DNA from: Kribbella sp. NBC_00382
GTDB lineage: Bacteria > Actinomycetota > Actinomycetes > Propionibacteriales > Kribbellaceae
Direction of reading: 5' to 3'
Assembly: GCF_036067295.1 (NCBI RefSeq)
Contig: NZ_CP107954.1
Coordinates: 558,001-622,000, forward strand
Length of the DNA: 64,000 nucleotides
Position numbers and translations under genes: made by a program
The notes under the pieces: generated by a model
Databases searched by the model: none
Seen by the model: the letters and a program-made list of their open reading frames with translations, nothing else
What the model was told of the DNA's origin: nothing
Part shown: one piece after another, positions 45,670 through 54,420 of the stretch
Position numbering within the stretch: position 1 is the stretch's first letter
Layout: the number at the start of each line of letters is the position of its first letter

Positions 45670-45771
45670 CGGACCCCCGCCACACACCAACTCGCCGATC
45701 GGCGGCGAACGTGATGCCCGCTGAGCCTGCAAGCGCTCGGAGCGCGGAGGTTGATGTGTGGTGGCGGTCCG
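45670..45771. repeat. paired inverted repeat of the TGGCGGTCC family
   Basis: CGGACCCCCGCCACACACCAA at its left end (45670-45690) faces 45751-45771 (TTGATGTGTGGTGGCGGTCC plus G); 18 of 21 positions pair. The 60-bp centre is unique. It occupies the gap between the MFS remnant and the stop of the DUF4097-type gene. Confidence 0.6.
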
Positions 45772-45781
45772 GGTGCAGCGG

Positions 45782-46978
45782 TTAGTCGGAGGTGATCTGG
45801 GCGCTGCCGACGAGGACCTCTACGTCTAGGGCGGCTCGGCCTCGGCCTATTTCTACGTCTTTGGATTGGCCGGAGACGGCGCCGGTCCAGGAGACGCGGC
45901 CTAGCTGGGCCTCGGTGTGGACTCGGACGTCGGAGCCTCGGCGGAGGGTGACGTTGGCGGAGCCGGACTCGACGCGGACGCGGGAGCGGCCCTTGGTGAT
46001 CTGGGCGTCGAGGGTGGCGGTACCGGCCTGGACGAGCAGGTCGATCGGGCCGTCGACGTCGGTCACCTTGGCGGTACCAGCGGTGACGCGGACCCGGGAC
46101 AGGCCGGGGAGGCGCTCGGCGTGAACGCTGCCGCCGGTCACCTCGATCTCCACCTGGAGCATCGGGTTGACCCGGATGGACAGCTCCTTGGCGAAGCCGT
46201 TCACGTGCGACTTGAGATCGGTCGGGTTGCGCAACATGCTCAGCCCGTCGATCGAGACGCCCATGTCGCCTTCGCTGTTGATCGCCAGGGTGTCGCCGTC
46301 GCGCTTGATCACATGCGGGCCGTCCACGGCGACCCCGGTCACCGCAGGCTCCCCGATCAACCGCACCCGGCGGCCGATCGCCCGGATGGTCACCCGCCGC
46401 ACACCCGAAGGCACCACCAGATCGCTGTGGAGGGTCTCCTCCTCAACCACCGGCTCAGCGGTAGGCGCATGCACCGGCTCGGCAGCCGCCGCAGGCTCGG
46501 CGGCTGGCGCGGGCGCGGCGGGCGCGGCGGCAGGCTCGGGCTCGACAGCGGGAGCAGGCTCCGGTACTACGGCAGCGTCGTCCACCACACTCCCCTGGCC
46601 CTCGGAGGCAGCAGCCGCGTGCTTCGGAGAGCCGTTGGGGGCGGGAGTGTCGACGACCTCGGCCCAGACGGACGGCGAAGGCGAGTCATCCGCAGCCGCC
46701 GCGTCGGCCGGTGCCGGTGAACCAGCAGGAGCCGAGTCAGCTGAGCCCGCGAAACTCCGGTCAGCGGGAGCCGAGTCGCTGGGCGCCGAGTCGGCGGAGG
46801 CCGCTGAGTCAGCGGGAGCTGTCGAGGTGGGGGCTGTGGAGTTGGTGGCTGTGGAGTTGGTGGGGAGGGCAGCGATCAGGGTCGCGGCTTCTTCGGTGGT
46901 GAGGTGGCCGGCGGCGACTCGGTCGAGGATGGTTCGGACCCGTCGGTCGTAGTCGCTCTGATTGCTCTGATCGCTCAT
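45782..46978 (-). CDS. DUF4097/LiaF-like protein with a long low-complexity linker
   Basis: A 398-residue protein. The N-terminus (5-40, DYDRRVRTILDRVAAGHLTTEEAATLI) is SHOCT-like; residues about 45-220 are almost entirely Ala, Pro, Ser, Glu, Asp and Thr with loose repeats of 'PADSA'; the C-terminal 170 residues form a beta-helix-like DUF4097 (putative adhesin) domain, with VRVTAGTAKVTDVDG and RVRVESGSANVTLRRG turns. No signal peptide or membrane helix. ATG at 46978. Function unknown; compare the shorter relative at 14440-15141. Confidence 0.78.
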   Translation of the reverse strand: MSDQSNQSDYDRRVRTILDRVAAGHLTTEEAATLIAALPTNSTATNSTAPTSTAPADSAASADSAPSDSAPADRSFAGSADSAPAGSPAPADAAAADDSPSPSVWAEVVDTPAPNGSPKHAAAASEGQGSVVDDAAVVPEPAPAVEPEPAAAPAAPAPAAEPAAAAEPVHAPTAEPVVEEETLHSDLVVPSGVRRVTIRAIGRRVRLIGEPAVTGVAVDGPHVIKRDGDTLAINSEGDMGVSIDGLSMLRNPTDLKSHVNGFAKELSIRVNPMLQVEIEVTGGSVHAERLPGLSRVRVTAGTAKVTDVDGPIDLLVQAGTATLDAQITKGRSRVRVESGSANVTLRRGSDVRVHTEAQLGRVSWTGAVSGQSKDVEIGRGRAALDVEVLVGSAQITSD

Positions 46979-47055
46979 GTACCCCAGTCCAGCACCCGGA
47001 AGGTCCGAAACCAATCGGGGAAGGCCCCCAACTCCCCCCGGGCTCGGGGGTGAGC

Positions 47056-47144
47056 GGACCGCCAGCCCATCAAACCACCGGGTTCGCCGCGAGGCCCAGG
47101 CGTGTCGGCGCCGGGGCATGGGGTGATTGATGGGGTGGCGGTCC
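47056..47144. repeat. paired inverted repeat of the TGGCGGTCC family
   Basis: GGACCGCCAGCCCATCAA (47056-47073) faces TTGATGGGGTGGCGGTCC (47127-47144); 17 of 18 positions pair, around a 53-bp centre. It lies in the 230-bp gap upstream of the DUF4097-type gene and downstream of the MFS gene. Best-preserved copy of the family in this window. Confidence 0.7.
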
Positions 47145-47208
47145 TGGCCGCAACCCGAGGTGCGGGCCCCGGCGGAGTAGCCCGGGACCCGCACCGTTCA
47201 TATGTGTT

Positions 47209-48729
47209 TCAGGCGGCCGGAGTCATTTCCTCGTCCGCCAGTTCTTTCTGTACTGCCTCCAGCTCAGCGACCTCCGCCGCCTCGGCCGCCCGCCGCGCCG
47301 CCAGCCCACGCAGCCCCGCGAACCCGACCAGCGCGCCCAGCACGGTGATCCCGATGATCACGACCAGAGCCGGCTTGTACGCCGAGAGCATCCCGCTCGG
47401 CGCCGTGATGCCGTGCGACTGGCTGCCGATCACCGCGGTGGTGATGGCCAGCACGATCGCGCCGCCGACCTGCGCCGAGGTGTTGAACAGACCCGACGCG
47501 AGCCCCTGCTCGTTGTCGTCGACCCCGTTCGTCGCCTGCATGTTGGCCGCCGGGAAGCTGATCGCGAAGCCCAGGCCGATCAGCACCATCGTCGGCAGCA
47601 CCGTCGACAGGTAGTCCGACGTCGGCCCGATCCGCAGGAACAGCGCGTACCCGGCCACGAACAGCACCATCCCGGTCGCGAGCATCCGCTCGGTACCGAT
47701 CCGGTCGGCCACCTTGCCGGCGTTCGGCGAGAGGAAGGCGACGATCAGGCCGGCCGGCAGGAAGCCGAGCGCGGTCTGCAGCGACGACCAGCCGAGCAGG
47801 TTCTGCAGGTACAGCGTGCCGATGAACTGGAAGGACACGTAGGCCCCGAACACCGTCATGATCGCCAGGTTCGCCCGCCGCAGGTTGCCCAGCCGGAAGA
47901 TGCCGAGCCGGACCAGCGGGTGCTTGGTCTTCAGCTCGATCAGCACGAAGGCAGCGAGCAGGACCGCAGCGAGAACGAAGAGCCCGATGGTGCGGAAGGA
48001 GGCCCAGCCGGCCCCTTCGGCGCCGACGACGGCGAAGACCAGCGACAGCATGCCGGCCGTGACGGTGACGGCACCCGGTACGTCGTACCCGCCGGCGCTC
48101 TCGTCCCGCGGGCTGTTCGGGATCAGCTTGAGCGCGAACAGCAGCACGATCAGCGCGACCGGGCCGGGCATCAGGAAGGTCCAGCGCCAGCCGACCTCGG
48201 TCAGCAGGCCACCGAGGATCAGGCCCATCGAGAAGCCGCTGGCGGCGCAGGTGGTGAAGACACTGAGGGCGCGGTTGCGATCCGGGCCCTCGTGGAAGGT
48301 GGTGGTGATGATCGAGAGCGCGGCCGGCGCGGTGAACGCGGCGGCGATGCCCTTCACGAACCGCGCGGCGATGAGCAGTTCGGGGTTGGTGGCCAGTGAG
48401 CTCAGCATCGAGACCACGGCGAAGACGGCGAGCGCGATCAGGAAGACGCGGCGACGGCCGAGCAGGTCGGCCGTGCGGCCACCGAGCAGCAGGAACCCCC
48501 CGTACCCGAGAACGTAGCCGGTGACGACCCACTGCAGGGACGACAGCGAGACGCCGAGGTCGGCGCCGATGGACGGCAGCGACATACCGACCATGGACAC
48601 GTCCAGGCCGTCGAGGAAGATCACGCCGCAGACCACGAGGAGGGCGCCCCAGAGGCGCGCGTCCCAGGTCAGGCGAGCCGGAGATGTGGTGTGCGTTGTT
48701 GTTTGTGTCACGAGAAGAGAGCATTGCAT
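47209..48729 (-). CDS. MFS drug exporter, DHA2 (14-helix) type
   Basis: A 506-residue permease. Helix 1 includes CGVIFLDGLDVSMVGMSLPSIG (antiporter motif D1 variant), motif A is GGRTADLLGRRRVF, and motif C is in helix 5 (GFSMGLILGGLLTEVGWRWTF). Probably a proton-drug antiporter. The ATG at 48729 lies within a cluster of TTGCAT/ATGCAA sites and has no ribosome-binding sequence; a GTG at 48711 is an alternative. Divergent from a MarR regulator, which should repress it. Confidence 0.92.
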   Translation of the reverse strand: MQCSLLVTQTTTHTTSPARLTWDARLWGALLVVCGVIFLDGLDVSMVGMSLPSIGADLGVSLSSLQWVVTGYVLGYGGFLLLGGRTADLLGRRRVFLIALAVFAVVSMLSSLATNPELLIAARFVKGIAAAFTAPAALSIITTTFHEGPDRNRALSVFTTCAASGFSMGLILGGLLTEVGWRWTFLMPGPVALIVLLFALKLIPNSPRDESAGGYDVPGAVTVTAGMLSLVFAVVGAEGAGWASFRTIGLFVLAAVLLAAFVLIELKTKHPLVRLGIFRLGNLRRANLAIMTVFGAYVSFQFIGTLYLQNLLGWSSLQTALGFLPAGLIVAFLSPNAGKVADRIGTERMLATGMVLFVAGYALFLRIGPTSDYLSTVLPTMVLIGLGFAISFPAANMQATNGVDDNEQGLASGLFNTSAQVGGAIVLAITTAVIGSQSHGITAPSGMLSAYKPALVVIIGITVLGALVGFAGLRGLAARRAAEAAEVAELEAVQKELADEEMTPAA

Positions 48730-48784
48730 GCACTTGCATCTAATGTCTACTCATTAATTGCGCTTGCATTGAATGCAGTTGCAT
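48725..48784. promoter_or_regulatory. MarR operator cluster between MFS and MarR genes
   Basis: TGCATGCA (48725-48732), CTTGCATC (48733-48740), TGCATTGAATGCA (48765-48777) and GTTGCATG (48778-48785) repeat the half site TTGCAT in both orientations across the divergent promoter region, one of the few AT-rich stretches in the window. This is the expected operator of the MarR protein encoded at 48800. Confidence 0.75.
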
Positions 48785-48799
48785 GATAACGTCACCTCC

Positions 48800-49225
48800 A
48801 TGACCGAGACGAAGGTCAGCGCTGAGACTGGTGAAGTCAGCGCCGATGTCCGCATCTGGCGCGAGCTGTTGGCTCGACACGCCGATATCGGCTGTGCGCT
48901 CGATCGCGAGCTGCAGCAGCACGGGCTGGGCATGAGTGAGTACGAGGTGCTCGAGCGGCTGGCTGAGCTGCCCGAGCAGTCCGCGAAGGTCCAGACGATC
49001 GCCAAGTCGGTCCACCTGAGCCAGAGCGCGCTGTCCCGCGTGATCGGCCGGCTGGAGACCGCCGGCCTGGTCGAGCGGCTGATGTGCCACGAGGACCGCC
49101 GCGCGGTCAACGTAAAGCTCACGGACGAAGGCCTGCTCCGGCAGACCGAGGCAGCTCCAACGCACCGCCGAGTGCTGGCCGAGCGCCTGCACTCGCCGCT
49201 GCTCAAGTCGTGCGAGCCCCTCTAA
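48800..49225 (+). CDS. MarR-family transcriptional regulator
   Basis: A 141-residue winged-helix protein. LGMSEYEVLERLAELPEQS, QTIAKSVHLSQSALSRVIGR and LVERLMCHEDRRAVNVKLTDEG are the MarR core with the DRR wing. The ATG at 48800 lacks a Shine-Dalgarno sequence; an ATG at 48773 is inside the operator and less likely. Divergent from the MFS exporter it presumably represses. Confidence 0.9.
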   Translation: MTETKVSAETGEVSADVRIWRELLARHADIGCALDRELQQHGLGMSEYEVLERLAELPEQSAKVQTIAKSVHLSQSALSRVIGRLETAGLVERLMCHEDRRAVNVKLTDEGLLRQTEAAPTHRRVLAERLHSPLLKSCEPL

Positions 49226-49239
49226 CTACTCCCGCAGCG

Positions 49240-50046
49240 TCATTCCCGTAGGGCGCCCTCCAACATCCCCGCGATGAAGTGGCGTTGCAGGAACGCGTAG
49301 ACGAGTACCACCGGTGTGCCCACGATGACCGCGCCGGCCGCGAGCAGCGTGAACCCGGACGTGTACTGCCCGGAGAAGAACGCCAGCCCCAACGGCGCGG
49401 TCCGCAGCGACTCGCTCGTCACCATCACCAGCGGGATCAGGAACTCGTTCCACGTCCACATGAACACGAGCACGATCAACGTCACCAACGCCGGACGCGC
49501 GGGCGGCACCAGTACCAGCCACAGCGTCCGCCAATGCCCCGCACCGTCCAGCCGGGCAGCCTCCACCAGCGACCGGCTCGACGACCGGAAGTACGCCCGC
49601 ATCCAAAAGGTGCCAAAGGCAACCGATTGCGCGACCTGCGGCAACGCGACGGCCCAGAACGTGTCGGTCAACCCGAGCGAGCGCAGATCGAAGTACAAGG
49701 GAACGACGATCGCCTCGGTCGGCATCATGATGCCGAGCAGGAACAGGTAGAACAGCACCCCGGCGCCGCGGAACCGCATCGTCCCGAAGGCATAGCCGCT
49801 CAGGATTGAGAACAGCACGCTCACCAGAACCACGAAGACCGAGACGAGCACGCTGGTCCGCAGGTAGCTGCCGAAGTGCCCGATCTCCCAGGCCTTCCCG
49901 AAGTTGCCGAACCCACTGGACCCACCGCCGCCGTCGTCCGGCCCCAGAGCAGACACCACGATCGTCACGATCGGCCCGAGCGCGAACAACCCGAAGACCG
50001 TCAAGAGCAGGTAGTTGCCCACCCGCTCGGCCAGCGGCGCCCTCAC
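49240..50046 (-). CDS. sugar ABC transporter permease (MalG/CUT1 type)
   Basis: A 268-residue permease with six helices; the EAA loop, SLVEAARLDGAGHWRTLWLVLVPPARP, docks the ATPase. LGIMMPTEAIVVPLYFDLRSLGLTDT is typical of CUT1 MalG-like subunits. The 5' end overlaps the partner permease by 4 bp. No ATPase gene follows; CUT1 importers in actinomycetes commonly share MsiK encoded elsewhere. Confidence 0.93.
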   Translation of the reverse strand: MRAPLAERVGNYLLLTVFGLFALGPIVTIVVSALGPDDGGGGSSGFGNFGKAWEIGHFGSYLRTSVLVSVFVVLVSVLFSILSGYAFGTMRFRGAGVLFYLFLLGIMMPTEAIVVPLYFDLRSLGLTDTFWAVALPQVAQSVAFGTFWMRAYFRSSSRSLVEAARLDGAGHWRTLWLVLVPPARPALVTLIVLVFMWTWNEFLIPLVMVTSESLRTAPLGLAFFSGQYTSGFTLLAAGAVIVGTPVVLVYAFLQRHFIAGMLEGALRE

Positions 50047-50921
50047 GAGGTACTCCGATCCGCCAGCCGATTGACCCCCAGCGTGATCACGAAGATCAGT
50101 ATCGTCAGACAGACCCCGATCGCCGCCGCCGAGCCGACCTGCCCGAGCTCGAAGGCCCGGTGATACACCTCATACGACGGAACGCTGGTCGAGTTCCCCG
50201 GTCCCCCACTCGTCGTCACGTAGACGAGGTCGAAGGTCCGCAGCGCCGCGATCACCGTCAACGTCACCGCGACCGCGATCTCACCCCGTACCGCCGGCAG
50301 CACCACCGCGAAGAACTCAGCCACCGCACCGGCCCCGTCGAGCCGCGCGGCCTCATACCGCTCAGCCGGAATCCGCGCCATCCCCGCCAGCAACAACACG
50401 GTGACCAGCCCGGTCTCGAACCACGTCCCGATCACCCCGACGGCCGGCAACGCAAACGTGTAGTCCCCCAGCCATCCCCGAGCAACCGAGTCGAGCCCAA
50501 GGAACCGCAGTACGTCGTTCAGCGGCCCGTCAGGCGCATAGATGTGCCGCCACGACACCGCGACGACCACCATCGCGATCACCTGTGGCAGGAACACGAC
50601 GGTCCGGAAGAACCCCATGCCGCGAACACGAGCCCGCTGCAGCACCGACGCCAGCGCCAGCCCGATCAGCACCGGAAGTACCGAGTAGAAGACGATCAGC
50701 ACCAGCGCATGCCCGAAGGCCGCGCGCAGCCCGCCGTCCGCGATCACGTCCGCATAGTTGCTCAGGCCAACGAACTTCCCGAGCGTGATCCCGTCCCACT
50801 CGAACAGCGACAGATGCACGGCCCGCCCGAGCGGATAGAGCAGAAACGCCGCATAGACCAAAAAAGCAGGCAGGATGTAGAGATAGCCGATCTTGCGCGG
50901 CTCGCCGGGAGGTGAACTCAC
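50043..50921 (-). CDS. sugar ABC transporter permease (MalF/CUT1 type)
   Basis: A 292-residue permease with six helices. GYLYILPAFLVYAAFLLYPLGRA starts helix 1, and YEAARLDGAGAVAEFFAVVLPAVRGE is the EAA loop. A periplasmic segment in the family contacts the binding protein. Overlaps the binding-protein gene and the second permease by 4 bp each, a tight three-gene unit. Confidence 0.93.
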   Translation of the reverse strand: MSSPPGEPRKIGYLYILPAFLVYAAFLLYPLGRAVHLSLFEWDGITLGKFVGLSNYADVIADGGLRAAFGHALVLIVFYSVLPVLIGLALASVLQRARVRGMGFFRTVVFLPQVIAMVVVAVSWRHIYAPDGPLNDVLRFLGLDSVARGWLGDYTFALPAVGVIGTWFETGLVTVLLLAGMARIPAERYEAARLDGAGAVAEFFAVVLPAVRGEIAVAVTLTVIAALRTFDLVYVTTSGGPGNSTSVPSYEVYHRAFELGQVGSAAAIGVCLTILIFVITLGVNRLADRSTS

Positions 50922-52258
50922 TTTCCGGCGAACTTGCTGTAGTCGGCCTCGATCTTGTCGACGAACTGCGCCGGGGTCGCCTTCTTCGCCAGCAGGTCCT
51001 GGAGGGCGGCGCCGAGGGTGTCGTACATCGTCGGCGTCGCGTAGTCGAGGTACGGGACCAGGCCCTCCTTGCCGACGGCCGTCCCGAAGGCGTTGAAGAT
51101 GTCGGCCGCGAGACCGGCAGGCGCCTGCTGGGCCGAGGTGTCCGCGATCGGCAAGTTGCCGGTAGTGGTGAGGACCTTCATCGCATCCGGGCTGGTGATG
51201 AAGTTGATGTACGCCGCGGCCGCGTCCGGGTTCTTCGCCTTGTTGGTGACGGCGAACGGCAGCCCCGTACCACCGGTCACGACCGGCTTCTCGTCGGCCG
51301 TCGCGCCCGGCGGGAGCATGAAGCCGACCTTGTCGCCCAGCGCCTTCTGCAGATCGGCTTGCAACCAGGTACCGGCGATCAGGAAGACGCCCTTGCCCTT
51401 GCCGAAGTCCTGCCAGGCCGGGTCGTACCCCTGCCCGTTGAAGCCCTGGTTGAAGTACCCCTTGTCCACCCAGGACACCAAGGTCTCAGCGGCCTTCGTG
51501 TTCTCCGTCGTCTTCCACGACGCTCCCGCCCGTCCGAAGGCGAGCGTGGTGATCTGCTCGGCCGGCACGTTCTTGTCCTGCACCGTGCCGAAGACGTGGA
51601 TAGCCGGCCACTTGTCCAGGTTGCCGAACTGCATCGGCAGCTCGCCGGCCGCCTTCGCCTTGCCCAGCGCGTTCTCGAAGTCGCCCCAGGTCTTCGGCGG
51701 CTCGAGCCCGAGCGCGGCGAGCTTGGTCTTGTTGTAGTAGATGCCGACGACCTCGCCGACCTGCGGCATCCCGTAGAGGTTGCCCTCGCCGAAGGTCTTG
51801 CCGTCCGCCGAGTACCGCGAGTACTGCAGCACCGAAGCCGGGTACCGGCTCTTCCAGTTGTACGCGTCCGCCCACTTGTCCAGCGGCACCAACTGCCCGG
51901 CCTTGACGAACTCCCCCATGTCCGAGCGCCCGTTGTTCGCCTGTACTACGTCCGGCGCATCATTGCCGGACAAGGCGAGCCGCAGTGTCGTCTTGAGATC
52001 GTCGAAGGACCGCGAGACCCGCTTGAGCTTGATGTTCGGGTACTTCGCCTGGAACTGCTTGTTGAGCTCGGCCATCTGCGCCGCCTGCCCGCCACGGACC
52101 TCCTGGTCCCAGACGGTCAGGGACACATCGCCCAGCGCGCCCGCGTCGGTCTTCACCGAGCTCGGCGCGCTCGCACCGCCACTCGGGTTGTCGGCGCCCG
52201 GAGTACAGGCTGCCGTGAGCAACAAAACCGCTGCTGTAGCCAGTGCGACGACCTTCAC
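50918..52258 (-). CDS. extracellular sugar-binding lipoprotein of the ABC importer
   Basis: A 446-residue family 1 solute-binding protein. Signal peptide with lipobox LLTAAC (lipidated C18), then the periplasmic-binding fold: SLTVWDQEVRGGQAAQMAEL, FDDLKTTLRLALSGNDAPDVVQAN, AYINFITSPDAMKVL. Ligand probably an oligosaccharide; not deducible. GTG at 52258 with AAGGAG seven bases upstream, in the sequence that also carries the ilvA stop, 12 bp away, so it may be co-transcribed with ilvA. Confidence 0.93.
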   Translation of the reverse strand: MKVVALATAAVLLLTAACTPGADNPSGGASAPSSVKTDAGALGDVSLTVWDQEVRGGQAAQMAELNKQFQAKYPNIKLKRVSRSFDDLKTTLRLALSGNDAPDVVQANNGRSDMGEFVKAGQLVPLDKWADAYNWKSRYPASVLQYSRYSADGKTFGEGNLYGMPQVGEVVGIYYNKTKLAALGLEPPKTWGDFENALGKAKAAGELPMQFGNLDKWPAIHVFGTVQDKNVPAEQITTLAFGRAGASWKTTENTKAAETLVSWVDKGYFNQGFNGQGYDPAWQDFGKGKGVFLIAGTWLQADLQKALGDKVGFMLPPGATADEKPVVTGGTGLPFAVTNKAKNPDAAAAYINFITSPDAMKVLTTTGNLPIADTSAQQAPAGLAADIFNAFGTAVGKEGLVPYLDYATPTMYDTLGAALQDLLAKKATPAQFVDKIEADYSKFAGK

Positions 52259-52270
52259 GGGGAGCTCCTT

Positions 52271-53485
52271 CTAGTTCAAGGTGTACGTGTATCCGTTGGT
52301 GCTCAGGCTCGCCAGTACCCGTGAGCGGTGGTCCTCACCCCGGGTCTCGAGCTGCAACGCGACCTCGACCTCGTCCAGGTTCAGCGTTTCCGAGATGCGC
52401 TCGTGCAGCACCTCGATGATGTTGGCCTCCACCTCGGCGAGCCGGCCGAGAAGGGTCGCCAGCCCGCCAGGGGTGTCGGGAATGCGGACTCGCAGGGACA
52501 AGTACCGGCCTGCCGCGGCCATGCCGTGACGGATCACTCGCATCAGCAGCAGTGGGTCGATGTTGCCGCCGGACAGGACGACGACGACCGGCGGCTTGAA
52601 CCGCTTCGGGTTGTCCAGTACTGCGGCGACGGCGGCCGCACCGGCGGGCTCGACGACCAGCTTGGCGCGTTCGAGCACCAGCAGGAGTGCCTTCGACAAC
52701 GAGTTCTCATCGGCGGTCAGTACGTCGCCCACGTACTTCTGGATCGCGCCGAACGGGACGGTACCGGGCAGCCCGACGGCGATCCCGTCCGCCATGGTCG
52801 CCATCTTCTCGAGCTGCACCGGCATACCGGCTTCGAGCGAGGCCGGGTACGCCGCGGCGCCCTTCGCCTGGACGCCGACGACCTCGATCGGCATCCCGTC
52901 ACGTTGCATCGCGAGCGCGATCCCGGCGATCAGGCCGCCGCCACCGGTCGGTACGACGACGGTCCGGACCTGCGGGCACTGCTCGACGATCTCCAGCCCG
53001 GTGGTCGCCTGGCCGGCGACGATGTCGCGGTGGTCGAACGGGTGGATCAGGATCGCGCCGGTCTCCGCCTCGAACGCCCGCGCCGCGATCAGGCAGTCGT
53101 CGATCGACGTACCGACGAAGCGGATCTCGGCGCCGTACGCCCGGGTGGCCTTCTCCTTGGGGATCGGCGCGCCGTGCGGCATGAACACCGTCGCCTTGAT
53201 GCCGAGCAACTGGGCCGCGAGCGCGACGCCCTGCGCGTGGTTGCCCGCGCTGGCCGCGACGACTCCGAGGGCCCGCTCCTTCTTCGACAGCCGAGCCATC
53301 CGGACGTACGCGCCGCGCAGCTTGAACGAGCCGGTCCGCTGCAGGTTCTCGCACTTGAGGAAGACGTCGCCGCCGACCAGGTCGCTCAACCACCGCGAGT
53401 ACTCCAGCGGGGTCGGCGCCACCACGTCGTGCAGCAGATCCGCTGCCCTGGCAATCTCAGCCGCAGTGATGCTCACCTTGTCCAC
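52271..53485 (-). CDS. ilvA: threonine ammonia-lyase (threonine dehydratase)
   Basis: A 404-residue PLP enzyme converting threonine to 2-oxobutanoate, the entry to isoleucine synthesis, or degrading it. PLP lysine K55 in RTGSFKLRGAY, phosphate-binding PTGGGGLIAGIALA, SAGNHAQGVALAA, and VVVLSGGNIDPLLL. The C-terminal ACT-like domain (about 330-404, RVRIPDTPGGLATLLGRLAEVEAN) is the short single type. 'NLQRTGSFKLRGA' and length fit the family often annotated as IlvA or catabolic TdcB with ACT domain. Confidence 0.94.
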   Translation of the reverse strand: MDKVSITAAEIARAADLLHDVVAPTPLEYSRWLSDLVGGDVFLKCENLQRTGSFKLRGAYVRMARLSKKERALGVVAASAGNHAQGVALAAQLLGIKATVFMPHGAPIPKEKATRAYGAEIRFVGTSIDDCLIAARAFEAETGAILIHPFDHRDIVAGQATTGLEIVEQCPQVRTVVVPTGGGGLIAGIALAMQRDGMPIEVVGVQAKGAAAYPASLEAGMPVQLEKMATMADGIAVGLPGTVPFGAIQKYVGDVLTADENSLSKALLLVLERAKLVVEPAGAAAVAAVLDNPKRFKPPVVVVLSGGNIDPLLLMRVIRHGMAAAGRYLSLRVRIPDTPGGLATLLGRLAEVEANIIEVLHERISETLNLDEVEVALQLETRGEDHRSRVLASLSTNGYTYTLN

Positions 53486-53513
53486 ACTAAGTGCGACAGA
53501 GCGTTGTGGGTGC

Positions 53514-54323
53514 TTATTTACCCGGCTGAGCCGCGTCTTGTAATTGTTTCAGGCGGGCGATCAGGCCGGAGCGGACCGGGCGGTCGAGTTCGTCCTCCCA
53601 GGGTGGGACGCCACGGGTGCCGCGGCGGAAGGCGTAGTACGCGAGGGCGTCGCTGAGCGCGCGCTCGCGGAGGTAGGACATCGCCATCGTCCCGTTGCGG
53701 TCGCCGCCGGGCAGTGGGCCGAACGAGGCGTTGGCCACGAAGATGCCGAAGCCCTGGAAGACCGAGAGCAGATCGGTCAGCGACTCGTGATCGGGCCGGT
53801 CGGACGTGATCCGGCCTTCGCCGATCAGCAGCTCGTGACCGATCTCGTGGGCGAAGTTCGCGACCAGCACCGACGGCTCGCCGAGCAGCCGTCTGCTGGT
53901 GAAGACGGTGTTGCGGTTCCGGCCCGGCACCCACAAGCCGAACCGGAGCCTGGTGGCGCCGGTCAATTGCCGCTGCGCCTTGGTGTGGATCACCGCCGGG
54001 TCGATGTCGTCCAGGTCGAAGCGCAGCACCAGCCGGCCACGCGGTACCCCCATCCGCTCCCGGACCTTCTCGAACAACTTCCGGGCCGCCGCCTCCGAGC
54101 CGTCGTACCCGGCGGGGATGAAGGCTGACGGCCGGACGATCGGACGGTTGAACACGTCCGATCCGAACTGCTCGATCAGCCACTCCATCGAGTCCTGGAT
54201 CCACTGCTCCTGACCACCGGGCAGCTCTTCCAGCGGCACTCTCAGCTGCTCCAGCAAGGCCAGCTGATCCTTGATCCGGCGCATCCGCGCTCTGAAAGCT
54301 TTGAACATCCTTGTCAGACGCAC
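53514..54323 (-). CDS. HEXXH putative metalloprotein of unknown function
   Basis: A 269-residue protein with basic N-terminus. HEIGHELLIGEG (159-170) is a zinc-metalloprotease-type HEXXH motif, preceded by SVLVANFAHEIGH in a helix; PDHESLTDLLSVFQGFGIF (about 178-196) carries the Glu/Asp expected as third ligand. The family seems similar to uncharacterised proteins with 'HELxH...DxExLTDL...GxGIF'. It has no signal peptide, so it would act in the cytoplasm. GTG start at 54323 or ATG at 54308. Substrate unknown. Confidence 0.7.
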   Translation of the reverse strand: MRLTRMFKAFRARMRRIKDQLALLEQLRVPLEELPGGQEQWIQDSMEWLIEQFGSDVFNRPIVRPSAFIPAGYDGSEAAARKLFEKVRERMGVPRGRLVLRFDLDDIDPAVIHTKAQRQLTGATRLRFGLWVPGRNRNTVFTSRRLLGEPSVLVANFAHEIGHELLIGEGRITSDRPDHESLTDLLSVFQGFGIFVANASFGPLPGGDRNGTMAMSYLRERALSDALAYYAFRRGTRGVPPWEDELDRPVRSGLIARLKQLQDAAQPGK

Positions 54324-54420
54324 GCCGTGCCCGATCGGTTGCAGCCAGCTACGGCCGACCGTAAATCAGTGGGTTGTTCACCACCCGCCAGCTACGCTGC
54401 GGCCGGTGACAGGAGGTGCT

